A stretch of DNA of 64,000 nucleotides. Source: Leifsonia sp. fls2-241-R2A-40a. Its GTDB lineage: Bacteria; Actinomycetota; Actinomycetes; Actinomycetales; Microbacteriaceae. The notes below the pieces were generated by a model. It worked only from the letters and a program-made list of their open reading frames with translations, made no database searches and was not told the DNA's origin. Both the position numbers and the translations under genes were made by a program. Position 1 is the first letter of the stretch; every line of letters starts with the position of its first letter. Positions 54,966-63,383 of this stretch are shown piece after piece. Location: the NCBI RefSeq assembly GCF_030209575.1, contig NZ_JARVRS010000001.1:3100001-3164000 (forward strand), in the 5' to 3' direction.

Positions 54966-55325
54966 ATGCCCTGGTGGTCGTGGCTGGTGATCTGGACCGT
55001 GCTCGTGCTCGGTCTTCTCGGCATGCTCGTCTTCTTCGCCTGGTGGCTGTTCCGCAAAGTCGTCGCGGCGGGCCGTGAGGCGGCCGCGCTGATGGAGAAG
55101 GCGGACGTGCTCTCGCGCCGCGCCGAAGAGCTCCATGAGACCTTCGAACCGGCCGTGCTCGCCGACGCCGCCGAGTTGCGCGCCGAGCGCGACGAGCAGC
55201 TCGCCGGACGCGCTATCGCGCGGCAAGCTCGCAGGGACGCGCGGGTCAGGCGCGGTAGACTACTGGTCGATGTGGACCCGGAGACGGTTCCCGATCGCTT
55301 CGCCCACCTTTTGAAAAGGATCTGA
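54966..55325 (+). CDS. Small membrane protein between pafC and tatA
   Basis: 119-aa protein with one N-terminal transmembrane helix (MPWWSWLVIWTVLVLGLLGM, continuing to ~28), then a charged, probably coiled-coil cytoplasmic part (residues ~35-95) rich in Ala, Arg and Glu. I recognise no characterised family. TAGGCT (54954-54959) is 6 nt before the ATG, and the gene ends 4 nt before tatA, whose ribosome site AAAAGGA lies inside its last codons, so tatA expression probably depends on it. Confidence 0.8.
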   Translation: MPWWSWLVIWTVLVLGLLGMLVFFAWWLFRKVVAAGREAAALMEKADVLSRRAEELHETFEPAVLADAAELRAERDEQLAGRAIARQARRDARVRRGRLLVDVDPETVPDRFAHLLKRI

Positions 55326-55329
55326 TCCC

Positions 55330-55617
55330 ATGTTCGCAGGACTGACCGGATGGCATCTGCTCATCATCCTCGCCCTGATCCTGGTGCTCTTCGGTGCGTC
55401 GAAGCTTCCGGGCCTCGCGAAGAGCATCGGCCAGTCGATGCGGATCTTCAAGGGCGAGGTCGACGAGATGAAGAAGGACGGCAAGGCCGACAAGGCCGCC
55501 GACGGTACTGTCACCGCTGCGCCCGCACCGACCGTTCAGGCTCCCGCGCCGACCCAGGCGCCGGCGGCGACTCCCGCTCCCGTCGACCCCTCGACCGAGT
55601 CGCACCCGAAGCCCTAG
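55330..55617 (+). CDS. tatA: Sec-independent translocase subunit TatA
   Basis: 95-aa pore-forming Tat component: short periplasmic start, one transmembrane helix (LLIILALILVLFG), the hinge GASKLPGLAKSIGQSMRIFK forming the amphipathic helix, and a disordered Ala/Pro tail (APTVQAPAPTQAPAATPAP). Followed by tatC after 4 nt. No tatB is here, so TatA may serve both roles or tatB lies elsewhere. Confidence 0.95.
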   Translation: MFAGLTGWHLLIILALILVLFGASKLPGLAKSIGQSMRIFKGEVDEMKKDGKADKAADGTVTAAPAPTVQAPAPTQAPAATPAPVDPSTESHPKP

Positions 55618-55621
55618 TCCG

Positions 55622-56413
55622 GTGGCCTCCACGAAGCGAGGCAAGAACCGCGAAGGACGGATGACGCTCGCCGAGCACTTCATCGAGCTTCGCAAACGCC
55701 TCTTCCGCTCCGGCCTGGCACTCCTCGTGGGTGCCGTCGTCGGGTGGTTCCTCAGCGGGTACGTGATGGATGCGCTGCGCGGTCCGATCACCGACATCGC
55801 CAAGCAGCAAGGCCGCGAGGCGATGCTGAACTACGACAGCATCACCGGCGCCTTCGACCTGAAGATGCAGGTCGCCATCACCATCGGTGCCGTCATCTCG
55901 AGCCCGGTCTGGCTCTACCAGATCTGGGCGTTCTTCGTCCCCGCGATGACCCGCAAGGAGCTGAAGTACGGCTTCGGCTTCTTCTTCACCGCCGTGCCTT
56001 TGTTCATCGCGGGCGGCGTGACCGGCTGGCTGCTGGTCCCGCACATCGTGAGTCTGCTGACCAGCTTCGCTCCGGAGCCCGATTCGGCGATCATCCAGGC
56101 GAAGACCTACTTCGACTTCATCATGAAGCTCGTCATCGCGGTGGGAATCGCGTTCGTCCTCCCGGTCTTCCTGGTGCTCCTCAACTTCGTGGGCGTCCTG
56201 AGCGCGAAGTCGATCATCGCCTCGTGGCGCTGGGCGCTCATCCTGATCGCGCTGTTCACGGCGATCGCGACGCCGGCCGCCGACGTGCTGTCCATGTTCC
56301 TGCTGGCGATCCCCATGGTCGCGCTGTACTTCCTCGCCTACGGCGTCGCCTGGCTGCACGACCGCCGCGCCGCCAAGAACCAGGTGCGCCTGGAGGCCGA
56401 ACTCGCCGCCTGA
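55622..56413 (+). CDS. tatC: Sec-independent translocase subunit TatC
   Basis: 263-aa membrane receptor for twin-arginine signal peptides. N-terminal MTLAEHFIELRKRLFRSGLA with the conserved glutamate of the signal-peptide site, PVWLYQIWAFFVPAMTRKEL in the first loop, and six transmembrane helices. GTG 55622. The tatA-tatC-helY order behind pafBC is conserved in actinobacteria. Confidence 0.96.
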   Translation: MASTKRGKNREGRMTLAEHFIELRKRLFRSGLALLVGAVVGWFLSGYVMDALRGPITDIAKQQGREAMLNYDSITGAFDLKMQVAITIGAVISSPVWLYQIWAFFVPAMTRKELKYGFGFFFTAVPLFIAGGVTGWLLVPHIVSLLTSFAPEPDSAIIQAKTYFDFIMKLVIAVGIAFVLPVFLVLLNFVGVLSAKSIIASWRWALILIALFTAIATPAADVLSMFLLAIPMVALYFLAYGVAWLHDRRAAKNQVRLEAELAA

Positions 56414-56447
56414 CCGGGTGGGCGCCGGGCAGGCATAGGCTGGGGGA

Positions 56448-58880
56448 GTGACCGACCAGACGCTCTCGCCGGCGGAGCGGTTCGCCGCCTCGCGCGACCG
56501 GGCCCGCCAGCCCCTGCTCGAGACCTTCCGGGCCGGGCTCCGGTTCGACCTCGACCCGTTCCAGCGGGAGGCGTGCGGCGCTCTCGAACGCGGCCGCAGC
56601 GTCCTCGTCGCCGCCCCGACCGGTGCGGGCAAGACCATCGTCGCCGAGTTCGCCGTCTTCCTGGCGATGCGCGAGGCGAACGCGAAGGTCTTCTACACGA
56701 CGCCGATGAAGGCGCTCAGCAACCAGAAGTTCCAGGAGTTCCAGGACGCGTACGGGCCCGAGTCCGTCGGGCTCCTCACCGGCGACACCAACATCAACTC
56801 GCACGCACGCATCGTCGTCATGACGACCGAGGTGCTGCGCAACATGCTCTACGCCGATTCCGACCTGCTCACCGACCTCGCATACGTGGTGATGGACGAG
56901 GTGCACTACCTGGCCGACCGGTTCCGCGGCGCGGTGTGGGAGGAGGTCATCATCCACCTCCCCTCCGAGGTGCGGATGGTCTCGCTCAGCGCGACCGTGT
57001 CGAATGCGGAGGAGTTCGGCGACTGGCTGCAGGCCGTACGCGGGGACACCGACGTGGTCGTTTCGGAGGATCGTCCTGTTCCGTTGGAGCAGCACATCCT
57101 GATGCGCTCCAAGCTCATCGACCTGTTCGACTCGTCGGGGCTGGCCGCGACGAACCGCGTGAATCCCGAGCTCGTACAGATGGCCCGCTACGGCGGCCGG
57201 GTGCTCAGCAGCCGGCAGATGAAGGATGTCGGCCGCTACCACTCGAAGGGCGGCCGCCCGGACACGTTCCGGATGAACCGCGCCGACCTGGTCGCTCTGC
57301 TCGACGACCGGAACCTGCTTCCGGCGATCTTCTTCATCTTCAGCCGCAACGGCTGCGACGCGGCGGTCAAGCAGGTGCTGCGGGCCGGGGTCCGGCTGAC
57401 GCAGAAGCACGAGCGCGACGAGATCCGGGAGATCGTGGAGGAGCGGTGCCGGACGCTGCTCGACGAAGACCTCGCGGTCCTCGGCTACTGGGAGTGGCTG
57501 GAGGGCCTCGAACGCGGAGTCGCCGCCCACCACGCCGGACTGCTGCCGGCCTTCAAAGAGGTCGTGGAGGAGCTGTTCCGGCGGAAGCTGGTCAAGGTCG
57601 TCTTCGCCACGGAGACGCTCGCGCTCGGGATCAACATGCCGGCCAGGACGGTCGTGCTGGAGAAGCTGGAGAAGTTCAACGGCGAGGCCCGCGTGCCGAT
57701 CACGCCGGGGGAGTACACGCAGCTGACCGGCCGCGCCGGCCGCCGCGGGATCGACGTCGAGGGCCACTCGGTCATCCAGTGGGAGGACGGGCTCGACCCG
57801 CAGTCCGTCGCCTCCCTCGCGTCCCGGCGCAGCTATCCGCTGAACTCGAGCTTCCGGCCCACCTACAACATGGCCGTGAACCTGATCGACCAGTTCGGCC
57901 GTGGCCGCACCCGCGAGATCCTGGAGTCGTCGTTCGCGCAGTTCCAGGCCGACCGCGCCGTCGTCGACCTGGCCCGCAAGGCGCTGCAGCAGGAGCAGTC
58001 GCTCGCGGGCTACGAGGAGGCGATGACCTGCCACCTCGGCGACTTCACGGAGTATTTCTCGATCCGGCGCGAGCTCACCGATCTGGAGCGGAAGGGCTCC
58101 CGCATCGAGACCGCGTCGAACAGCGACCGCGAGAAGCGCCAGCGCCAGCTCGCGGCTCTGCGCAAGCGGATGAAGGATCACCCCTGCCACCGCTGCGCCG
58201 AGCGGGAGCAGCACGCGCGGTGGGCGGAGCGCTGGTGGAAGCTGAAGCGCGACACCGAACGGCTCCGGTCGCAGATCCAGTCGCGCACCGGGGCGGTGGC
58301 GAAGGTGTTCGACCGGGTGTCGGATGTGCTCCTCGAACTCGGCTACCTCACCAAGGAGGACGGCGAGACGGCGCTGACCGTGCACGGACGCACGCTGAAG
58401 CGCATCTACGGGGAGCGCGACCTGCTGGTCGCGGAGTGCCTGCGCCGGAACGCCTGGAAGGACCTCGACGCGGCCGGGCTCGCCGCGATGGCGTGCGCGC
58501 TCGTCTTCGAGCCGCGCCGCGAGGAGGGCTTGGCGCACGAACGGACCCTCCCGCGCGGAGCCTTCCGCCCATCGCTCGAGAAGACGACCACGCTGTGGAG
58601 CCGGCTGGACGACCTGGAGCAGGAGAACCGCCTCCCGGGCAGCGAACCGCCCTCGACCGCGATCTCGCTCGCCATGTGGATGTGGTCGCGCGGCTCCGGG
58701 TTGGATGCGGTGCTCAGCGAGGCCGACATGGCCGCCGGTGACTTCGTGCGCTGGACCAAGCAGACGATCGACCTGCTCGATCAGCTGTCCCTGGTCGCCC
58801 AGGGCAACGTCGGCAGGGTCGCCCGCCAGGCGCTGGAGTCCATCCGCCGCGGAATCGTCGCCTACTCGTCCGTCGCCTGA
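56448..58880 (+). CDS. helY: DExH-box RNA helicase HelY (Ski2/Mtr4-like)
   Basis: 810-aa superfamily 2 helicase of the Ski2-like group. Walker A APTGAGKTIVAEF (~51-63), DEVHYL box (~150-155), SLSATVSNAEEFGDW, motif VI QLTGRAGRRGID, and a C-terminal helical domain of about 300 residues including a cysteine pair (HPCHRCAEREQH). It is missing the long arch of Mtr4. GTG 56448 is 6 nt after TAGGCT (56436-56441). Likely role in RNA processing or decay. Confidence 0.94.
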   Translation: MTDQTLSPAERFAASRDRARQPLLETFRAGLRFDLDPFQREACGALERGRSVLVAAPTGAGKTIVAEFAVFLAMREANAKVFYTTPMKALSNQKFQEFQDAYGPESVGLLTGDTNINSHARIVVMTTEVLRNMLYADSDLLTDLAYVVMDEVHYLADRFRGAVWEEVIIHLPSEVRMVSLSATVSNAEEFGDWLQAVRGDTDVVVSEDRPVPLEQHILMRSKLIDLFDSSGLAATNRVNPELVQMARYGGRVLSSRQMKDVGRYHSKGGRPDTFRMNRADLVALLDDRNLLPAIFFIFSRNGCDAAVKQVLRAGVRLTQKHERDEIREIVEERCRTLLDEDLAVLGYWEWLEGLERGVAAHHAGLLPAFKEVVEELFRRKLVKVVFATETLALGINMPARTVVLEKLEKFNGEARVPITPGEYTQLTGRAGRRGIDVEGHSVIQWEDGLDPQSVASLASRRSYPLNSSFRPTYNMAVNLIDQFGRGRTREILESSFAQFQADRAVVDLARKALQQEQSLAGYEEAMTCHLGDFTEYFSIRRELTDLERKGSRIETASNSDREKRQRQLAALRKRMKDHPCHRCAEREQHARWAERWWKLKRDTERLRSQIQSRTGAVAKVFDRVSDVLLELGYLTKEDGETALTVHGRTLKRIYGERDLLVAECLRRNAWKDLDAAGLAAMACALVFEPRREEGLAHERTLPRGAFRPSLEKTTTLWSRLDDLEQENRLPGSEPPSTAISLAMWMWSRGSGLDAVLSEADMAAGDFVRWTKQTIDLLDQLSLVAQGNVGRVARQALESIRRGIVAYSSVA

Positions 58881-58917
58881 ACAGCGTCCACACGCGGATG
58901 CTTTAGGCTCTCCCTTC

Positions 58918-60498
58918 GTGCACATCGTCCCGCGAGCCCCGCTTCCGCTCTGGTTCGCGCTACTGGTCGCCGCCGGCGCCGGACCTGTCCTCGACGCCGG
59001 GTTCCCGGACAAGGATGTGTGGCCGCTGACGTTCGTCGGCATCGCCATGGTGCTGCTCGCGCAGCGCGGCCGCCGCGCCGGTTCGGCCTTCCTGGTCGGC
59101 TGGGTGGCGGGGGAGTCGTTCTACCTCGTCCACGTCGCGTGGACGGCGCTCTACCTCGGTCCGCTTCCCTGGGTGGCCCTCTCGACCCTCGAGGCGCTGT
59201 TCTGGGGTGCGGGCGGCATCCTGATCACGCTGGCCTACCGCTGGGTGCCGCGCACCTTCCCGACGCTGCTCGGCCGGCTGGGACTGCTGCCCGTCATCAT
59301 CGGCGGGCTGTGGGTGCTGCGGGAGTTCGTGACCGGTACCTGGCCGTACGGCGGCTTCTCGTGGGGGCGCGTCGCGGAGTCGCAGTCGACGAGTCCACTC
59401 GCACCGCTGGTCGCCTGGCTGGGTATCTCAGGTCTCAGTTTCGTCATGGTCTGGGTCGTCGCCCTGCTGCTGGAGGTGCCGCGGGAAGTCGCGGTGCGCA
59501 GGAGCGCGCGCGCACTCGTCGCGGGCGCGGCTATCGCGCTGGTCTTTGCGATCCCGGCGTGGCCGGCCACCACCGACGGCACGACGCGGATCGCCGCGGT
59601 CCAGGGCAACGGACCGGCGGGGTACTTCGATAACGCGCCGGTCGGCGCGGTGTTCGACTCGCAGGTCGCCGAGACGCTCCGCATCCCTTCGTCGCAGGTC
59701 ACGGGCTCTCAGAAGGTCGACATGGTCGTCTGGCCCGAAGGATCGGCGCTGCCGGACCCGACCCGCGACCCGGACAACGCGGCCATTCTCGACGCGCTGA
59801 GCCGCAAGTTCGGGGCACCGTTCGTCGTCGGCACGATCACCTCGCGCGACGATCGTCTGTACAACACCTCACTGCAGTGGGAGGCAGGGAAGGGCGCGGT
59901 CGACTATTACGACAAGAAGCATCCGGTGCCGTTCGGGGAGTACGTCCCGGACCGGGCCTTCTGGCGCCCGTTCGCGCCCGACCTGATCGATCTCATCGGC
60001 CGCGACTACACGCCGGGCACACGCGACAACGTGTTCGACGTCGGCGGTGTTCGCGCCGGGATCTCGATCTGCTTCGACATCGTCGACGACCAGTTGCTGA
60101 CCGACATGATGCGCGGGGGAGCGCAGGTCATCCTCGCGCAGACCAACAACGCCGACTTCGGTCAGACGGACGAGAACCAGCAGCAGCTGGCGATCGCCCG
60201 GCTGCGCGCCATCGAGTCCGGGCGCTCGCTCGTGAACATCTCCACGGTGGGCAGCAGCCAGATCGTGGGACCGGACGGCCGCACGATCAGTTCCATCCCG
60301 CCCTTCCGGCCCGGTCACATGGTGGCGGATGTCCCGCTCGGCACCACCACGACCCCGGCGACGCTGCTCAGCCGGGGAATCGAGTTCCTCGTCGCAGGCC
60401 TCGGCCTGTTCGGGCTGCTGGCGGCATCCATCGGGCGTCAGTCCGTGGAGTCCGAGGTCGGGCCGGAAACGAGAAGGCCGCTCTCACCACGAGGGTGA
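58918..60498 (+). CDS. lnt: Apolipoprotein N-acyltransferase
   Basis: 526-aa membrane enzyme adding the third acyl chain to lipoproteins such as the FKBP protein above. About six N-terminal helices (~10-205), an external nitrilase-type domain with the triad E (VVWPEGSALP), K (DYYDKKHPVPFGEYVP) and C (GISICFDIVDD), then a final helix. GTG 58918 is 8 nt after TAGGCT (58904-58909). The stop codon lies inside the terminator. Confidence 0.92.
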   Translation: MHIVPRAPLPLWFALLVAAGAGPVLDAGFPDKDVWPLTFVGIAMVLLAQRGRRAGSAFLVGWVAGESFYLVHVAWTALYLGPLPWVALSTLEALFWGAGGILITLAYRWVPRTFPTLLGRLGLLPVIIGGLWVLREFVTGTWPYGGFSWGRVAESQSTSPLAPLVAWLGISGLSFVMVWVVALLLEVPREVAVRRSARALVAGAAIALVFAIPAWPATTDGTTRIAAVQGNGPAGYFDNAPVGAVFDSQVAETLRIPSSQVTGSQKVDMVVWPEGSALPDPTRDPDNAAILDALSRKFGAPFVVGTITSRDDRLYNTSLQWEAGKGAVDYYDKKHPVPFGEYVPDRAFWRPFAPDLIDLIGRDYTPGTRDNVFDVGGVRAGISICFDIVDDQLLTDMMRGGAQVILAQTNNADFGQTDENQQQLAIARLRAIESGRSLVNISTVGSSQIVGPDGRTISSIPPFRPGHMVADVPLGTTTTPATLLSRGIEFLVAGLGLFGLLAASIGRQSVESEVGPETRRPLSPRG

Positions 60499-60508
60499 GA
60501 ACGGCCTT
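60474..60508. terminator. Terminator overlapping the lnt stop codon
   Basis: AAGGCCG-CT-CTCACC (from 60474) pairs with GGTGAG-AA-CGGCCTT (to 60508) in an interrupted stem. The lnt TGA (60496-60498) is in the right arm, and the hairpin faces the convergent rbpA. Confidence 0.75.
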
Positions 60509-60524
60509 GGTTGTTCAGCGGACG

Positions 60525-60896
60525 TCAGGCGCTGTGCCGGCGCTCGCTCGTTCCGCGACGGGCCCGCAGGTACTGCAGGCGCTCCTCCAGGAGCTCCTCC
60601 AGTTCGGCACGGGTGCGACGCTCGAGCAGCATGTCCCAGTGGCTGCGCGGAGTCTTGACGTCGGAGTGGTCGATCTCGACCGGGATGTCACCGACGAGCA
60701 GGTGGGCCTCCTGGCCGCAGTGCTTGCACTCCCAGCCCTGCGGGGCGTCGGCCTCTGCCGAGAACACGACGTCGGTCTCCTTGCCGCATGCGGGGCAAAG
60801 ATAGGTGTAACGGGAACGCGGAGAGTAGACGACGCCTTCTTCGCTCTGTAGGCTTTGGGCGCCGAGTCTCATGCCGCGCAAGCTGCGATCTGCCAT
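60525..60896 (-). CDS. rbpA: RNA polymerase-binding protein RbpA
   Basis: 123-aa actinobacterial transcription factor that binds RNA polymerase and the principal sigma factor and stabilises open complexes. N-terminal tail and core (MADRSLRGMRLGAQSLQSEE), a zinc-type core with CPACG (34-38) and CKHC (56-59), and the sigma-interaction domain ending in ELEELLEERLQYLRARRG. ATG 60896 has GAGGAG about 10 nt upstream. A SigR/SigH-type promoter may drive it. Confidence 0.97.
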   Translation of the reverse strand: MADRSLRGMRLGAQSLQSEEGVVYSPRSRYTYLCPACGKETDVVFSAEADAPQGWECKHCGQEAHLLVGDIPVEIDHSDVKTPRSHWDMLLERRTRAELEELLEERLQYLRARRGTSERRHSA

Positions 60897-60939
60897 TGTG
60901 TGGTTCTCCTCTGTGCGCGCGAATCCTCACAGTTATAAA

Positions 60940-60966
60940 CCGTCAAGCTGGGGATTCTCTTTCCGG
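60940..60966 (-). promoter_or_regulatory. rbpA: Possible SigR/SigH-type promoter of rbpA
   Basis: On the minus strand GGAAA (60962-60966), 19 nt, then GTT (60940-60942). The thiol-stress sigma consensus is GGAAT-N18-GTT; rbpA is a known SigR target in Streptomyces. One base and one spacing unit off, so only suggestive. TATAAC and TTGACG elements also lie here. Confidence 0.4.
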
Positions 60967-61006
60967 GGGAGCCTTTCTCCCAGTGCCCTCTCAGAGTCGC
61001 TGCGGT

Positions 61007-61756
61007 TCACCGGCGCCCGTCGACCAGCGTTCTGAGGATGTCGCACCGGTCCGTGACGATCCCGTCGACCCCCAGGTTGAGCAGGCGCACCATGTCGGCA
61101 GGTGCGTTGACCGTCCACACGTGGACTTCGGCCCCGGCCGCGTGGATCCGCTCGACGGTGCGCTCGGTGACGATGCGCATCGGGCCGCGTCGTTCCGGGA
61201 CCTGCACCGCGACGAAACCGCGGAGGCCGCGCCGCACGAGGGGCGCGATGCCGAGCTTCGCGCCCGCGAGGATGGGCAGGAACTCCGGCACGGACGGCGA
61301 CGAGGCGATGCGCGGGAAGTGGTCGGCGACGGCTTTGCGCCGGTCCGTCGCGAAGCTGGTGATGAGAACCCGGTCCGCCGCCTTGGCCTCCCGGATGGCG
61401 GTGACCGCCGGGGGCGCGGCGCGCGCATCCTTGACGTCGATGTTGAACCGGGCCTGCGGGAACGCGTCGAGCGCCTCGGCGAGCGAGCAGAAGGCCTGAC
61501 CGTGTCCGAGGTCGATGCGGCGGAGTTCGCGCATGGTGAGCTGCGCGACCTCGACCCGCCGGCCGGCGATGCGCGACAGGTCAGGGTCGTGCGCGATGAC
61601 CGCTGTGCCGTCCGCCGAGACGTGGATGTCGGTCTCGAGGTGCGTCGCCCCCGCCGAGAGGGCGCGAAGGAAGGCCAGGAGCGTGTTCTCCGGCGCGTCG
61701 GCGGCGAGACCGCGGTGCGCGATGATCCGCGGCGCGGTCCCGTCGAGGAAGCTCAC
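61007..61756 (-). CDS. Glycerophosphodiester phosphodiesterase
   Basis: 249-aa GDPD TIM-barrel enzyme releasing glycerol-3-phosphate from deacylated phospholipids. Motifs: IIAHRGLAADAPENT (catalytic histidine ~14), LETDIHVSADGTAVIAHD (second histidine and metal ligands) and WTVNAPADMVRLLNLGVDGI near the C-terminus. No signal peptide, so cytoplasmic. GTG 61756 overlaps the stop of the SPFH gene; last gene of the nfeD-SPFH-GDPD operon. Confidence 0.93.
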   Translation of the reverse strand: MSFLDGTAPRIIAHRGLAADAPENTLLAFLRALSAGATHLETDIHVSADGTAVIAHDPDLSRIAGRRVEVAQLTMRELRRIDLGHGQAFCSLAEALDAFPQARFNIDVKDARAAPPAVTAIREAKAADRVLITSFATDRRKAVADHFPRIASSPSVPEFLPILAGAKLGIAPLVRRGLRGFVAVQVPERRGPMRIVTERTVERIHAAGAEVHVWTVNAPADMVRLLNLGVDGIVTDRCDILRTLVDGRR

Positions 61757-62778
61757 GGCGTGGTGGGCGGCGGAGTCCCCGCGTCGGTCGCTTCGGAGCC
61801 GACGGTGGCCTCGGCGCCGACGGCGGGACCTGCGGCGGCCGCGCCGTCAGCGGCGACGGCGCCGGGGGAGCCGGGTGCGCCACCTGCTGAGCCGAACGCC
61901 GTTCCGATGCCCTTGAGCGCCTCGGTGAGCTCGCTCGGGATGATCCAGAGCTTGTTCGCCGGGCCCTCGGCCAGCTTCGGAAGGGTTTGCAGGTACTGGT
62001 AGGCGAGCAGGAGGTTGTCCGGGTTCCCCTTGTGGATCGCGCCGAACACCGTGGTGATGGCCTGCGCCTCACCTTCGGCGCGGAGCACGGCCGCCTTCGC
62101 CTCGCCCTCTGCCCGCAGGATGGCCGACTGCCGGAGGCCTTCCGCGTTGAGGATCTCGGACTGCTTCGTGCCCTCCGCCGTCAGGATGACCGCGCGGCGG
62201 TCGCGCTCGGCGCGCATCTGCTTCTCCATGGAGTCTTGGATGGAGAGGGGCGGGTCGATCGCCTTCAGCTCGACGCGGGATACTCGGATGCCCCACTTGC
62301 CGGTCGCTTCATCGAGGACCAGCCGGAGCTGGCCGTTGATGTTGTCGCGGCTGGTCAGAGCCTCTTCGAGGTTGAGGCCGCCGACGACGTTACGAAGGGT
62401 CGTGGTGGTCAGCTGCTCGACTGCGCCGAGGTAGTTGGCGATCTCGTAGGTCGCCGCGCGCGCATCCGTCACCTGGAAGTAGACGACCGTGTCGATCGAC
62501 ACGACGAGGTTGTCCTCCGTGATGACGGGCTGGGGCGGGAAGGAGACGACCTGCTCGCGCATGTCGATCAGCGGCCGCACCTTGTCGACGAAGGGCACGA
62601 CGACGTTCAGGCCCGGCAGCAGGGTCTTGTGATACCGGCCCAGCCGCTCCACGACCCCGGCGCGTGCCTGCGGGATGATGCGGATCGACCGGAACAGCGT
62701 GACCAGCACGAAGATCGCCAGGATGAGGACGATGATGCTGACCACGATCGTCACGATCAATTGACTGGCATCGTTCAC
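61753..62778 (-). CDS. SPFH/Band 7 (stomatin/paraslipin-like) membrane protein
   Basis: 341-aa SPFH protein with one N-terminal membrane anchor (~8-30), the SPFH core starting RIIPQARAGVVERLGRYHKT, a coiled coil rich in AEG repeats (ILRAEGEAKAAVLRAEGEAQ, ~215-234) and an Ala/Gly/Pro-rich C-terminal tail. Such proteins form oligomeric membrane scaffolds and work with NfeD, the next gene upstream. GTG 62778 overlaps the nfeD stop. Confidence 0.93.
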   Translation of the reverse strand: MNDASQLIVTIVVSIIVLILAIFVLVTLFRSIRIIPQARAGVVERLGRYHKTLLPGLNVVVPFVDKVRPLIDMREQVVSFPPQPVITEDNLVVSIDTVVYFQVTDARAATYEIANYLGAVEQLTTTTLRNVVGGLNLEEALTSRDNINGQLRLVLDEATGKWGIRVSRVELKAIDPPLSIQDSMEKQMRAERDRRAVILTAEGTKQSEILNAEGLRQSAILRAEGEAKAAVLRAEGEAQAITTVFGAIHKGNPDNLLLAYQYLQTLPKLAEGPANKLWIIPSELTEALKGIGTAFGSAGGAPGSPGAVAADGAAAAGPAVGAEATVGSEATDAGTPPPTTP

Positions 62779-63275
62779 GGGGCGATCCTCTCGGTGAGGC
62801 CGTCGGTTCCAGCGGAGACCGGAGCGGGAGCCACGACGGCGGTGGCCCCCTCGATCGAGACGACGACGACGTGCTCACCGGGCACCAGCTCGGCGGGCAT
62901 CGCGTGGGGGTCGGCCAGACGGGATGTCCACGTCTCGCCGACCTGCAGCTTCACGAGCCCCGTCGTGCGGGTGACCGTGGAGACGACGACGCCGCCCATC
63001 CCGATCAGCCGGTCGACGTTGCTCTTCGCCGGGTCGCCTCCGCGCTTCAGCGCGTGGAGGAGCGGTGGCCGGATGAAGAAGATCAGGACGATGGAGAGCA
63101 CCGCTGCGATGACCAGCTGGAGCCACCACGGGGCTCCGAAGAGGCCGGACAGGAGGCCGCCGACACTGCCGATCGCCATCATCAGGAAGACGAAGTCGAG
63201 CGTCAGCATCTCGATGATCACGAAGATCAGGATGAGGACGAGCCAGGCGATCCAGGCGAAGGACGTGATGTCCAT
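62775..63275 (-). CDS. NfeD family protein
   Basis: 166-aa NfeD1b-type protein: three or four N-terminal transmembrane helices (~5-70) followed by an OB-fold domain (GVVVSTVTRTTGLVKLQVGE to ~150). No ClpP-type protease domain. It is the regular partner of SPFH proteins and here forms the first gene of the operon. ATG 63275; AAGGGGG upstream on its strand. Confidence 0.9.
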   Translation of the reverse strand: MDITSFAWIAWLVLILIFVIIEMLTLDFVFLMMAIGSVGGLLSGLFGAPWWLQLVIAAVLSIVLIFFIRPPLLHALKRGGDPAKSNVDRLIGMGGVVVSTVTRTTGLVKLQVGETWTSRLADPHAMPAELVPGEHVVVVSIEGATAVVAPAPVSAGTDGLTERIAP

Positions 63276-63383
63276 GACGTCCCCCTTTCACTGCTTTTGC
63301 TATGACCGTAGCAGCATCGGCCGACGCCGGATCGGACCCACTTGGTAGTCTCAGGATGCAGACATCGACGCCGAGGAGTATTC

